From an uncultured Eubacteriales bacterium (GTDB lineage: Bacteria; Bacillota; Clostridia; Oscillospirales; CAG-272): a DNA stretch of 48,598 bases. Shown piece by piece: positions 25,511-33,295 of the stretch (the stretch's first letter is position 1; every line of letters begins with the position of its first letter). The notes under the pieces are model-generated. The model had not been told where the DNA came from. It searched no databases and saw only the letters and a program-made list of their open reading frames with translations. The DNA lies in the NCBI GenBank assembly GCA_905205065.1, contig CAJLCI010000018.1:1-48598 (forward strand), read 5' to 3'. The position numbers and the translations under genes were made by a program.

Positions 25511-26878
25511 TTAACCTCTGATAAGCTTTCCGGAACTGTTTTTAGGTATATCGTCAACCAATGTAATTCTTGAAGGTACTTGGTACAGCGGCAGTTTCTT
25601 TATGCATAACTTCTTTATATCATCAATACATTCAAAGCTGCCCGATATAAGCATTTCAAGTTCTGTTCCGCGCCCCTCGCGGTAAACGCCTCTAACCAGC
25701 ACTTCTCTGACGCGGCTGTCGGATTTTATTTCGGATTCGATTTCCTGCGGATAGATATTCATACCAGATCTGATTATCATATCATCTTTTCTGCCAAGAA
25801 TTTTCAAAAATCCATTTTCATTTACAACGGCCGTATCTCCCGTACATAGCCATCCGTCTTTTAAAACACTCCTTGTAAGTTTTTCATTGTTATAATAGCC
25901 GAGCATTATGCTTTCTCCACTTATATACAAGTCCCCTGCTTCTCCGGTTTCAGCATCATTACCGTCAGGCCCGACTACTTTTATTCTCACGTTTTTAAGA
26001 GGAATACCTACACAGTCAGGGGCATCATTAAAGGCCTGTGGTGGTAAAAAACATACTCTCGGACCGGCTTCGGTAAGTCCATAGACATGATAAATACAGG
26101 CGTGTGGAAAGGCTTGTATTATTTTTTCTGCGGAATTACGGCTTAAACATTCGCCGCTTATAACAATAGTATTTAAAAAAGCCAAATCCGACATTTTTGA
26201 CAGTCTGGACAAAATACCGAGAATAGTCGGAGTACCGCAAAAAACATTAGCTTTATAAGCGCTAATCCGCCGTATTGTTTCGGTAGGATTAAAATGTGAC
26301 GAGCAAAACTGAATCCTGACTCCTTTTATTAATGATATTAAAAACTCCCCTGTCATAACCGCGCAATGAATTAGCGGACGTGTTATCAAGATGCAGTCAT
26401 CTGTTCCTATACTAAAATATTCTTTAATGCCCAATAAATTAGTATAAATGTTTTGTTCGCTGAGCATAACTCCCTTTGGATTTCCTTCAGTGCCTGAAGT
26501 ATGCATAATTACTGCAGGATGTTTTCGAGGAAGAATATAACGATTGTTTTTCAGGTAAATAACCTGCAAATCACCGTATTTGTCTGTAATTATACAGGTC
26601 GGATTAACATTATCAATTATTTTTCTCATATGCCGTTCACCGTATCTCATCGATACGGGAACAGCGGTTACGCCGGCAGCAAAACAGGAAAGAAGAGCTA
26701 TAGCCGCAGACATTTCCGAAATGCAGACAATTCCGCAGCAAAGTTCATTTTTAATTTTTTCAGAAAATATTTCCGAATATATGGCAATCTCCTCAAATGT
26801 CATTGTACAACCGTCCTCTCCGACCGTTTGCTGCTGATGTTTTAGCATTTCATTTTTCAGATAATTCCACAGCATCAT
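25511..26878 (-). CDS. AMP-forming acyl/aminoacyl ligase
   Basis: A 455-residue adenylate-forming enzyme that should activate a carboxylic acid and load it on the carrier protein encoded two genes upstream. Visible motifs: A3 MHTSGTEGNPKG (about 125-136), A5 YHVYGLTEAGP, A7 LCTGDTAV, A8 GRKDDMIIRSGMNIYPQEIE and A10 PKNSSGKLIRG with catalytic Lys451. It is short compared with acyl-CoA synthetases (500-550) but complete in motifs. The gene begins 4 bp after the BtrH-like gene and starts with ATGATG. The substrate cannot be read from the sequence. Confidence 0.85.
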   Translation of the reverse strand: MMLWNYLKNEMLKHQQQTVGEDGCTMTFEEIAIYSEIFSEKIKNELCCGIVCISEMSAAIALLSCFAAGVTAVPVSMRYGERHMRKIIDNVNPTCIITDKYGDLQVIYLKNNRYILPRKHPAVIMHTSGTEGNPKGVMLSEQNIYTNLLGIKEYFSIGTDDCILITRPLIHCAVMTGEFLISLIKGVRIQFCSSHFNPTETIRRISAYKANVFCGTPTILGILSRLSKMSDLAFLNTIVISGECLSRNSAEKIIQAFPHACIYHVYGLTEAGPRVCFLPPQAFNDAPDCVGIPLKNVRIKVVGPDGNDAETGEAGDLYISGESIMLGYYNNEKLTRSVLKDGWLCTGDTAVVNENGFLKILGRKDDMIIRSGMNIYPQEIESEIKSDSRVREVLVRGVYREGRGTELEMLISGSFECIDDIKKLCIKKLPLYQVPSRITLVDDIPKNSSGKLIRG

Positions 26879-26882
26879 ATTT

Positions 26883-27881
26883 TCAAAGCACTCCCGATTT
26901 TTTTACAAAACTTCTAAGCAGTATCTCCTCTTCGTTTCGTATTTCCATAAGATTATTCTTCATAACCGGAATCAGGGAATCACGTCGCTTCATATGATAG
27001 GAAGCATAAAACATTCTTGTAACATTAGCTTTTTCAACGAGTGAAGAATATGCCTTGCTTGTATCAGAACCAAGCGACAGCATTTTTTCAACCTTTCCGA
27101 TACGTTCAAGCATTACGGCTTTGTGTTCCCAGATTTGCCGCAGTACTCTTCTGTCCATTCTATTATGCGGAATTTCGTCTTTGCAAAGTCTGTCCAAATA
27201 CATAACGATATAATCCTGAACGCTAATTCCATAGACCGCGCCCTTTTCGTCAGGTGGATATTTTTCAAGCGATGAATCCAAATACTCAGACAAATTCAGA
27301 TAAATTCTTGAAGGATCGAGTTCAACCTGATTGGAATACGGCTTTATTCCGCATACGGCACCGTAAACGCCTTGATTATACATTGATTTTCTTCCGGCAT
27401 CAAAACATTTCTGAGGAACTTTAAAGCAGCGGTAAACCCATCTGTTGTCATACGCAAAAACAGTAAAGGTCTTATCAGACGAATCATATCCGCATATCAA
27501 ACCGTCGTGGCAGAAATGCCTTTCCTTATACCAGGTTTTTCCTTTCATGTAATAATCGTCAAAACCGCTGAAGTACACATAATACAAGCTGTCAAGCAGC
27601 TCTCTTATAACGGAATTTGTACAGCCTCTTAAAAACTGTGTCGAATACCACCGTTTGTCATAAAAAGGTACGTCTTCCCATGTAGACTTATCTATTCCTA
27701 TCTGCGGTGTTGTAAGGCCGAATAAAACCATTCTTGAACAGCAAAGATTCATAACCTCGTTCAAAAACCAATTACGTATGCTTGGATTGTCATGAATAAC
27801 TGCGCTTGCGCCGCCCTGAAAATGATAGGTCCCGTATACAGGTTCAACAATGGGGAGCTGAACGCTCTTACAATTCTTCAT
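26883..27881 (-). CDS. BtrH-like papain-fold protein (putative acyltransferase)
   Basis: A 332-residue protein whose pattern recalls the BtrH N-terminal/C39-like family found next to carrier proteins and ligases in Clostridia and Paenibacillus clusters: an N-terminal DNPSIRNWFLNEVMNL stretch, then HFCHDGLICGYDSSDKTF near 122-139 containing a candidate catalytic histidine and aspartate. In butirosin synthesis BtrH moves an acyl group from a carrier protein to the product. The usual nucleophilic cysteine is not evident at the expected N-terminal position, although Cys47, Cys48 and Cys87 are present, so activity is uncertain. The gene overlaps the carrier protein gene by 4 bp. Confidence 0.5.
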   Translation of the reverse strand: MKNCKSVQLPIVEPVYGTYHFQGGASAVIHDNPSIRNWFLNEVMNLCCSRMVLFGLTTPQIGIDKSTWEDVPFYDKRWYSTQFLRGCTNSVIRELLDSLYYVYFSGFDDYYMKGKTWYKERHFCHDGLICGYDSSDKTFTVFAYDNRWVYRCFKVPQKCFDAGRKSMYNQGVYGAVCGIKPYSNQVELDPSRIYLNLSEYLDSSLEKYPPDEKGAVYGISVQDYIVMYLDRLCKDEIPHNRMDRRVLRQIWEHKAVMLERIGKVEKMLSLGSDTSKAYSSLVEKANVTRMFYASYHMKRRDSLIPVMKNNLMEIRNEEEILLRSFVKKSGVL

Positions 27882-28108
27882 ATGTATTTCTCCGCAAGCT
27901 TAACAATGTCTTCTGTCGTTTTGAGCATCAGCGGATTCATGTCGGATTCTTCAAGCTCTATATTCAGAGAATCCTCAAGCTCAATCAAAAGCGCTACCAT
28001 TCCCAGACTGTCTATGCCGAGATCATCACTAAGCGATTTGTCCTGTGAGTCAACCTCAAGTCCGCAAATACTGCCGATAATTTCATAAACCTTTTTTCTG
28101 AAATCCAT
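27878..28108 (-). CDS. Acyl carrier protein
   Basis: A 76-residue four-helix carrier protein with the phosphopantetheine attachment motif GIDSLGMVAL (Ser34) and a typical acidic helix II. It is not the housekeeping fatty-acid ACP by context: it overlaps the kinase-like gene upstream by 26 bp and the BtrH-like gene downstream by 4 bp, and a ligase follows. It probably carries an activated acyl or aminoacyl group in a small dedicated pathway. Confidence 0.88.
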   Translation of the reverse strand: MDFRKKVYEIIGSICGLEVDSQDKSLSDDLGIDSLGMVALLIELEDSLNIELEESDMNPLMLKTTEDIVKLAEKYI

Positions 28109-28763
28109 TTTTATTCAATACCTTTCTGACTTCTTTTATTATATATTCATAAGACCTGTCCGGCTCTATTCCGGTCGGTACCATTATTCCGCCGTTCATT
28201 TTACAGATTCCATGATATTCTTTCTGAAGGTTGTACTGAAGCTGTACATCAATATATCTGTTTTGTTCCTCTTTGCGGCACCTGACACGGTATATAGCCT
28301 CCGATATCGGCACGTCTAAAAAGAATGAAATATCCGGTTTAATGATTGACTCGGCAATTTCGTAAATCCAACGGTCTTTTTTATAGCCGCGTGCGCGAAG
28401 ATTTGCAAGACACGAATAAAAATATCTGTCACTTATTACAATTTTACCTTTATTCATCTCCGCTTCTATCACTTTATTAGAATGCTGCACCCGATCTGCC
28501 GCGGCAAACAGTGAAAGACTACGGTACTCGTAAGAACTGTGATCGGGAGAATCCATATACGCTCTGAATATTTCTGATTCTCTGACACTTGGCGTAGGCT
28601 GTTTTGTCAGAAAAACCGTATATTCATTTTTAAGTTCACTCACCAAACGGTTTATCATGGTAGTTTTTCCGCATCCGTCTAAACCGCAAAAGGTAAATAA
28701 AACTCCTCCCGTATCATTGTTTTTCATATGTAATTTTTTCATTGCTAAAACTGTTCCCTTCAT
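28083..28763 (-). CDS. Thymidylate-kinase-like P-loop protein
   Basis: A 226-residue kinase of the dTMP-kinase superfamily: P-loop GLDGCGKTT (27-35), the DRYFYSCLANLRARG segment that corresponds to the DR(Y/H) motif, and the lid region RVRCRKEEQNRY. A general dTMP kinase gene is usually elsewhere, and its place at the head of the carrier-protein operon suggests a modified substrate. Alternative starts exist at the 8th and 13th codons. RBS AAAGGG lies before the first ATG. No TcdR-type promoter was found upstream. Confidence 0.7.
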   Translation of the reverse strand: MKGTVLAMKKLHMKNNDTGGVLFTFCGLDGCGKTTMINRLVSELKNEYTVFLTKQPTPSVRESEIFRAYMDSPDHSSYEYRSLSLFAAADRVQHSNKVIEAEMNKGKIVISDRYFYSCLANLRARGYKKDRWIYEIAESIIKPDISFFLDVPISEAIYRVRCRKEEQNRYIDVQLQYNLQKEYHGICKMNGGIMVPTGIEPDRSYEYIIKEVRKVLNKNGFQKKGL

Positions 28764-28859
28764 ACATACTGCAGCCCTTTACTACTTGTCTGAACTGCAA
28801 ATATTTAATCATATCCAAAATCATCAATCATACCAATATTCAATAAGAAATGCACAGCT

Positions 28860-28889
28860 CCGTCATAAGGCGTTCCGGTGGCGAATCAA
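28860..28889. repeat. Dispersed 30-bp repeat, copy 1
   Basis: CCGTCATAAGGCGTTCCGGT (28860-28879), three unmatched bases, then GAATCAA. The same arrangement occurs at 46668-46697 (27 of 30 identical). Both copies precede a short tandem array. Confidence 0.8.
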
Positions 28890-29147
28890 AAATTCTCCGG
28901 AAAAAGTGAGCGGAATCCATCGCCTGCAGAGGCAAACACTTTATATGCAAATTCATTACGTAAGAACTCCTTTGCTGCAAATGCCTTATGCGCAAACATC
29001 TTACGTACAAACATCTTACGCACAAACGTCTTACACACAAACACCTTACGTACAAACGCCTTACGCACAAACACCTTACACGCAAAAGTCTTACGCGCAA
29101 AAACCTTAAACATGAACGTCTTACAGACGGGAACATCTCGTTTTTAG
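28878..29147 (+). CDS. Possible pentapeptide-like repeat protein (89 residues)
   Basis: From GTG 28878 the plus strand reads 13 five-residue units of the type [A/T]-N-x-L-[R/H]. Asn is kept in 11 of 13 units and Leu/Phe in all 13, and several differences between units are synonymous in this frame. That favours this frame over the other five, which a 15-bp array also leaves mostly open. True pentapeptide repeat proteins have L or F in the central place; here the centre is A, I, V or T, so the match is imperfect. The region may instead be non-coding. The weak RBS is AAGG. Confidence 0.25.
   Translation: MANQKFSGKSERNPSPAEANTLYANSLRKNSFAANALCANILRTNILRTNVLHTNTLRTNALRTNTLHAKVLRAKTLNMNVLQTGTSRF
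28933..29127. repeat. Tandem array, 13 units of exactly 15 bp
   Basis: The units follow the consensus CAAACRYCTTACGYA with no gaps (13 x 15 = 195 bp). The first three units are most diverged, the middle ones differ mainly by transitions. The array lies in the gap between the kinase-like gene (start 28763) and the nucleotidyltransferase gene (stop 29193), both on the minus strand, so it occupies the place where the carrier-protein operon's promoter or an upstream terminator would be. Confidence 0.9.
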
Positions 29148-29192
29148 TTATAAACTTAGGTATAAAAGATCTTTTTAGAGTTAATTTCAGAA

Positions 29193-30272
29193 TTAATTTT
29201 TTATTTCCACAAGATTTGATACCCTGTCCTTCAGGAAAAACCTCTCCGCAATCCGCTCTTCTTTATAAATATATTTTTTATTGTCGCTCGGAGACACTAC
29301 AGTATGCAGAAGAGCTTCATTTCCTTTCAACCATACCGCGGCTTGGGGCGCAGCAAACGGATTATTTACATGAATCAGAGAGCATGTCCACAGAATAGCA
29401 CAGCTGCATTCGTTTACAACGCCCAGCTTCTTAGTAATATGGTAAAGATTAAACAAAGTACCCTCGTCAATGTTTCTTAAAAACTCTGCAATATCCAGAA
29501 ACTTATACATAGTCATATCCTTTTTCATTTTTATCCATGGCAGTGTTGTCATTTCTTTGTACAGGTGACAGCACAGATGTATGAAAAATAACAAGGGCTG
29601 AAGTGTCAAGATTTTTTTGTTCTGAATTCTGACAGATTCCGTGTGCAGAAGCATTTCCCTTACATTATCAGAGCCGCTTTTGTAGTCAAGCGAAAAGTTC
29701 AGATCCAACTCAAAATATTTAAGCAAAGGTTTATTGACTTCCTTAACATAAGGAACAGTCTCGCCCCTCATCATCTTAGACGTTATGACTTCCTTCCGGC
29801 TCGCTTTATAAAATGCGCCATCTCTTACATACCCCTGTACAAAACCGTTTTCCGCAAGTATATTACCCAAACCGGAAACATCGTCCGAGCTTACAAGAAT
29901 ATCCACATCATTTGAGGTACGGCAGCCGAGAGGATACTTTCTGCATAAAACAGCTCCTTTCAGCGCAGCATACTTTTTATCAAACTGTGTTAACACCTGT
30001 GAAAGCTCGTCAACACACTGCATATAAGAATCGTTAATCATCAAATCGCTCATATATGAATTTCTAAGCGCGCGTTTAACCTCTGTTCCAAGCAAATCAA
30101 ACAATCCGAATTTTTCTATAACTTTGTATGCAACAGTCTGCATTCTGTTTGCATACAAAAGACCAAGCACCTCCGGCGTCATACCTTTAGAAATATTTTT
30201 CTCGATTTCCTTACCATCAGCCGAAGAAAAGGAGCAAAGATTAAGAAACAATTTTTTTTGATTAGCTGTCAT
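29193..30272 (-). CDS. Nucleotidyltransferase-fold protein (NTP_transf_5 type)
   Basis: A 359-residue protein with the motif set of the putative nucleotidyltransferase family PF14907: YAALKGAVLCRKYP (100-113), then GCRTSNDVDILVSSDD with Asp122 and Asp124 as likely metal ligands, and a later ELDLNFSL acidic strand. Members are often found in natural-product or surface-glycan loci, and their reaction is poorly defined. The ATG overlaps the sigma factor stop by 4 bp, so it is translated with the sigma factor and should share its promoter. Confidence 0.75.
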   Translation of the reverse strand: MTANQKKLFLNLCSFSSADGKEIEKNISKGMTPEVLGLLYANRMQTVAYKVIEKFGLFDLLGTEVKRALRNSYMSDLMINDSYMQCVDELSQVLTQFDKKYAALKGAVLCRKYPLGCRTSNDVDILVSSDDVSGLGNILAENGFVQGYVRDGAFYKASRKEVITSKMMRGETVPYVKEVNKPLLKYFELDLNFSLDYKSGSDNVREMLLHTESVRIQNKKILTLQPLLFFIHLCCHLYKEMTTLPWIKMKKDMTMYKFLDIAEFLRNIDEGTLFNLYHITKKLGVVNECSCAILWTCSLIHVNNPFAAPQAAVWLKGNEALLHTVVSPSDNKKYIYKEERIAERFFLKDRVSNLVEIKN

Positions 30273-30856
30273 CGATGTTCTTTCCCTCCGTTTGCATTCC
30301 TCGGTGTATAGTCGCTTTTGTTATTATTTCTCAGCTTTTTAATAGCTCTGTTTTTGGAATTATTCACTGCTTGTCTTGAGATTCCAAGGGTTTGGGACGC
30401 CTGTGAAGACGAATAACCTTCGATAATCATCAAGTTAAAGCATTTGTATTCACATTTTGTAAGATAATTACGAAGAAGCTCATCAATAAGAAGATCATTA
30501 AGCTTATCACTTATACGATAGTCCTCCCCTAATAAATAGTTCATGTCTTCCGGCTCACAATACTTTTCACACTGTACTACTTCATTTCTTTTTTTGGATA
30601 AAAAAATATATTCATGATACACAGACGTTCTGATATAATTGATTAAAGTGAAATCATTCAAAATACGAAAATCAGATAGATTTATTGACCTTATCAATTC
30701 CATTAGGTATATTGTAAGTTCAGATTTAAAATCCTCATCGTAATTCATAAGCTTAAAATACTTTTTTATCAGCGGATCAAAAAAAGTAATTACTTCAAGC
30801 AAAGCGTTTTTGTCCCCTTTTTGCGCATCATAAACAGTTTCCCTCAAGTTTTCCAT
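30269..30856 (-). CDS. TcdR/UviA-like group-5 RNA polymerase sigma factor
   Basis: A 195-residue sigma factor. The N-terminal part (FFDPLIKKYF, then ELTIYLMELIRSINLSDF) and the C-terminal HTH (GYSSSQASQTLGISRQAVNN followed by SKNRAIKKL, about 147-176) follow the pattern I know from TcdR of C. difficile and UviA/BotR/TetR, sigma factors dedicated to toxin or bacteriocin genes. Its own upstream region carries TTTACA-N17-CTCTTT, also present before the holin gene, so positive autoregulation is likely. RBS AAGGAGG. It is followed by the nucleotidyltransferase gene with a 4-bp overlap. A TcdE-like holin gene lies just upstream, the same partnership as in the C. difficile pathogenicity locus. Confidence 0.85.
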   Translation of the reverse strand: MENLRETVYDAQKGDKNALLEVITFFDPLIKKYFKLMNYDEDFKSELTIYLMELIRSINLSDFRILNDFTLINYIRTSVYHEYIFLSKKRNEVVQCEKYCEPEDMNYLLGEDYRISDKLNDLLIDELLRNYLTKCEYKCFNLMIIEGYSSSQASQTLGISRQAVNNSKNRAIKKLRNNNKSDYTPRNANGGKEHR

Positions 30857-30903
30857 TTGTAAGCTTCCTCCTTATTAAACTGCTGTAGGCTTAAAAGTAA
30901 TAA

Positions 30904-30934
30904 TCCATCGAAAAAATGTAATAAACATGATGGA
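30904..30934 (-). other. 5' UTR hairpin of the sigma-factor mRNA
   Basis: TCCATC (30904-30909) pairs with GATGGA (30929-30934) and ATGT with ACAT inside it. It lies between the predicted promoter and the start codon and may affect translation or stability. Confidence 0.3.
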
Positions 30935-30967
30935 AAATATTCTTTAAAACTACATATCTATATTAAT

Positions 30968-30996
30968 AAAGAGTGATTAGCGAACCAATTTGTAAA
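30968..30996 (-). promoter_or_regulatory. TcdR-type promoter of the sigma-factor gene
   Basis: On the minus strand: -35 TTTACA (30996-30991), 17-bp spacer, -10 CTCTTT (30973-30968). The -35 hexamer is the one I recall for TcdR/BotR/UviA targets. The same pair with the same spacing lies before the holin gene; both also share AAT after the -35 box and A after the -10 box. Confidence 0.75.
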
Positions 30997-31091
30997 CCTA
31001 ATTTTTTGTTTTTTTACCAAAATATTGAATTTTTTATATTTTGCCGTCATATTTTCTTTTATAAGAAAATATTAACATATATTATAAGTTC

Positions 31092-31508
31092 TCATTTATC
31101 GCCTTTCTGTTTCAGCACATCAAGAATTGAATAGAATATTTTAGGAAGAGGTACTCCGCACGCGCCTATATTTTCTAAAATGCTAAGACCTTCATTAGCA
31201 ATATAATATCCGGTAACAGCACATCTTATATATGTATTATCCGGCACAACTATAGTATCAAGAATAGTTGCCAGTGCTATTATAAAAAAAATAAGAATTT
31301 TTTTAAGTCCGCCTTTAAACATGCTGGCGGAATTTAAACCGCCGCTGACACTTTTATCCGACTTGCAGAGAAAAGCTTTTATAAGTCCGACAATAATATC
31401 CGCAGCCATTAAAAAAACAAGCGATGACAGCCATATGTCCCATCCGCCAAGTAAATTCACTACAAAACCTCCAAATATACAAAATACGCCTTTTATAATT
31501 CCTTTCAT
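31092..31508 (-). CDS. TcdE-type holin (toxin secretion/phage lysis holin family)
   Basis: A 138-residue membrane protein of the phage holin 4 / TcdE family: three to four hydrophobic segments, the charged region SDKSVSGGLNSASMFKGGLKK after helix 2, and the C-terminal motif ENIGACGVPLPK, close to KNMCLCGLPVPK of TcdE (from memory). TcdE makes pores that release large toxins lacking signal peptides; UviB plays a similar part for a bacteriocin. No phage genes are nearby, which supports a secretion role. It has its own TcdR-type promoter and RBS AAGGAG and lies 235 bp upstream of the sigma gene. Confidence 0.85.
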   Translation of the reverse strand: MKGIIKGVFCIFGGFVVNLLGGWDIWLSSLVFLMAADIIVGLIKAFLCKSDKSVSGGLNSASMFKGGLKKILIFFIIALATILDTIVVPDNTYIRCAVTGYYIANEGLSILENIGACGVPLPKIFYSILDVLKQKGDK

Positions 31509-31547
31509 AGATAAACAACTCCTTATATATTAAATAGTCTAAATAGT

Positions 31548-31576
31548 AAAGAGAATAACAGTTTTATATTTGTAAA
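31548..31576 (-). promoter_or_regulatory. TcdR-type promoter of the holin gene
   Basis: On the minus strand: -35 TTTACA (31576-31571), 17-bp spacer, -10 CTCTTT (31553-31548), 40 bp before the holin start. Identical in both hexamers and spacing to the element before the sigma factor gene. Confidence 0.75.
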
Positions 31577-31686
31577 TAGCCGCATATAAAAAACAGCAAT
31601 ACAATCTGACGTAAATATATATAATAAAAAGCCTGAAGACAACATTTAAAATATTTACGCAGAAAATGTGTCAGGTCGAAATAAAA

Positions 31687-31725
31687 ACAGAGCTTTGTTC
31701 CGGGTTTACCGGAGCAAAGCTCTGT
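31687..31725. terminator. Bidirectional terminator between the MATE gene and the holin locus
   Basis: A 17-bp stem (31687-31703 with 31709-31725, one G-U pair, loop GTTTA) has T-rich tracts on both sides. It ends the MATE transcript and insulates the sigma/holin locus from the cell-wall genes. The remaining sequence from 31577 to 31830 holds no gene. Confidence 0.85.
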
Positions 31726-31830
31726 TCAATATTTTATTATTTTATTTTTTATAACCGTCATGATAACACGTTAAATATAGAATATATAGAGACTATAGAA
31801 AATATAAAGACAGATATACGGATCATCAAC

Positions 31831-33252
31831 TTACTCTGAAAAATTCTGAGCCGCAGATATTTCATCGCCGCAGTCTACAATCTGCTTTATCCATGTTCCC
31901 TTTTTCAAAAGCAGCAAGCCAAAAAAAGTTTTAAGGATTTCTATATACTGGCATACAAAATAAATTGTATGAATTCCCGCCGACGTAAATCTCGACAAGA
32001 CAAATGCCGCAGGAACTACTGCAACCCATGAAAACACACTGTCAAACAAAATTGTAACCAGTACCTTTCCTCCGGAGCGTATTGTAAAATATGCGGCATT
32101 GGCACAAGCTATAAACGGCATGACCGAGGCAGAAACCGTTATCATATATGACGCAAGATTTTTCACCGTTTCACTTGTATTGTATATCATCGGAAACAAA
32201 CCCGAACATATAATCAGAATTAAGCCCGTAACAATACTGCACAGCATTGAAAATACAACCATTTTACCGGCAGTATCCCTGGCTTTTTCAAACTCTCCTG
32301 CTCCAAGCTGGTTGCCGACTACAATCGAAATTGCGCTTCCGAGAGCAATATATACAACGCTGAACAGATCCACTACTGTATTTGCTATATTGAATGCCGC
32401 GACTACATCAAGTCCCCGCAGAGAATACGATTGGTTACGGGCTGTAAGAGCAAATGCCCACATGACTTCATTGAACATAAGCGGAAATCCACGTATGATA
32501 ATCTGAGAAGCAAGACCGGCTGGAACCCTGAATGAAGAAAAGGCGCCTTTAAGATAATCGCATTTGTCTTTATTTTTATGAGCCCAGACAGTTAAAACCA
32601 TAAGCTCCGCAAACCGCGATATTACCGTTGCTGCTGCGGCTCCTGAAACGCCGAGAGCGGGCATCCCGAACTTTCCGAATATAAGTATGTAATTCAATAT
32701 AAAATTGGTAAAGACCGCGACGATACTTGCAAGCATGGGAACAACGGTCTGGTCTGTTTCGCGCATCGTAGAAGCATAGACCTGAGAAACAGAATACGGA
32801 ATAAGACCTATCAGAATAATTCTGAGATAATTTTTACTGAGTCTAAGAGTAAGTGCCAGATCCCCGTTTGCCTCCCCCTGATGCAAAAATAGTGAAATAA
32901 GCCTTTCCCTGAAGATAACAAGTACTGCAATTCCGAGCAAAGCCGCTCCTGTATTGATAAGCAATTTAAAACGGAAAGTATACATCTTTCCTTCTCTGTT
33001 TCCGATCCCGTGATACTGAGCGGTAAATATCCCGGCAGCCGATACTGCACCGAATATCAAAAGATTGAATATAAACACAAACTGATTGACAATGGAGACT
33101 CCTGACATTGCTTCGGTTCCGAGATTTCCCACCATTATATTGTCAAGCAGACTTACAAAATTTGTGATTCCGTTCTGAATCATTATCGGAACCGCTATCG
33201 TAAGAATCATCCTGTAAAAAGCTTTATCACCGAAATATTTTTTTAAAACCAT
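31831..33252 (-). CDS. MATE-family efflux transporter
   Basis: A 473-residue polytopic membrane protein with about twelve helices in two repeated halves, as in NorM/DinF exporters (N-terminal PIMIQNGITNFVSLLDNIMVG; second-half ISIVVGNQLGAGEFEKA). It exports cationic or other small molecules using a sodium or proton gradient. The frame is open upstream to 33381, but the ATG at 33252 has RBS AGG and gives the standard N-terminus. It follows murG after 137 bp. A role for it in the neighbouring sigma/holin locus cannot be excluded, though a strong terminator separates them. Confidence 0.85.
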   Translation of the reverse strand: MVLKKYFGDKAFYRMILTIAVPIMIQNGITNFVSLLDNIMVGNLGTEAMSGVSIVNQFVFIFNLLIFGAVSAAGIFTAQYHGIGNREGKMYTFRFKLLINTGAALLGIAVLVIFRERLISLFLHQGEANGDLALTLRLSKNYLRIILIGLIPYSVSQVYASTMRETDQTVVPMLASIVAVFTNFILNYILIFGKFGMPALGVSGAAAATVISRFAELMVLTVWAHKNKDKCDYLKGAFSSFRVPAGLASQIIIRGFPLMFNEVMWAFALTARNQSYSLRGLDVVAAFNIANTVVDLFSVVYIALGSAISIVVGNQLGAGEFEKARDTAGKMVVFSMLCSIVTGLILIICSGLFPMIYNTSETVKNLASYMITVSASVMPFIACANAAYFTIRSGGKVLVTILFDSVFSWVAVVPAAFVLSRFTSAGIHTIYFVCQYIEILKTFFGLLLLKKGTWIKQIVDCGDEISAAQNFSE

Positions 33253-33295
33253 TATTTTTTTCCTATCTTTTCGCTTCCATATCCTTATTATTTTA

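Noticed and set aside
28933..29127. CRISPR-like array
   Set aside because: The units are 15 bp and directly adjacent with no unique spacers, and no cas gene is present. It is a tandem repeat.
28657..29398. Other long open frames across the 15-bp array on both strands
   Set aside because: A 15-bp period leaves several frames open by chance; these show poorer conservation of the repeat residues than the frame from 28878.
29193..31508. Prophage remnant because of the holin
   Set aside because: No endolysin, structural, packaging or replication phage genes are nearby. The TcdR-like sigma factor and matched promoters fit a toxin-type locus better.
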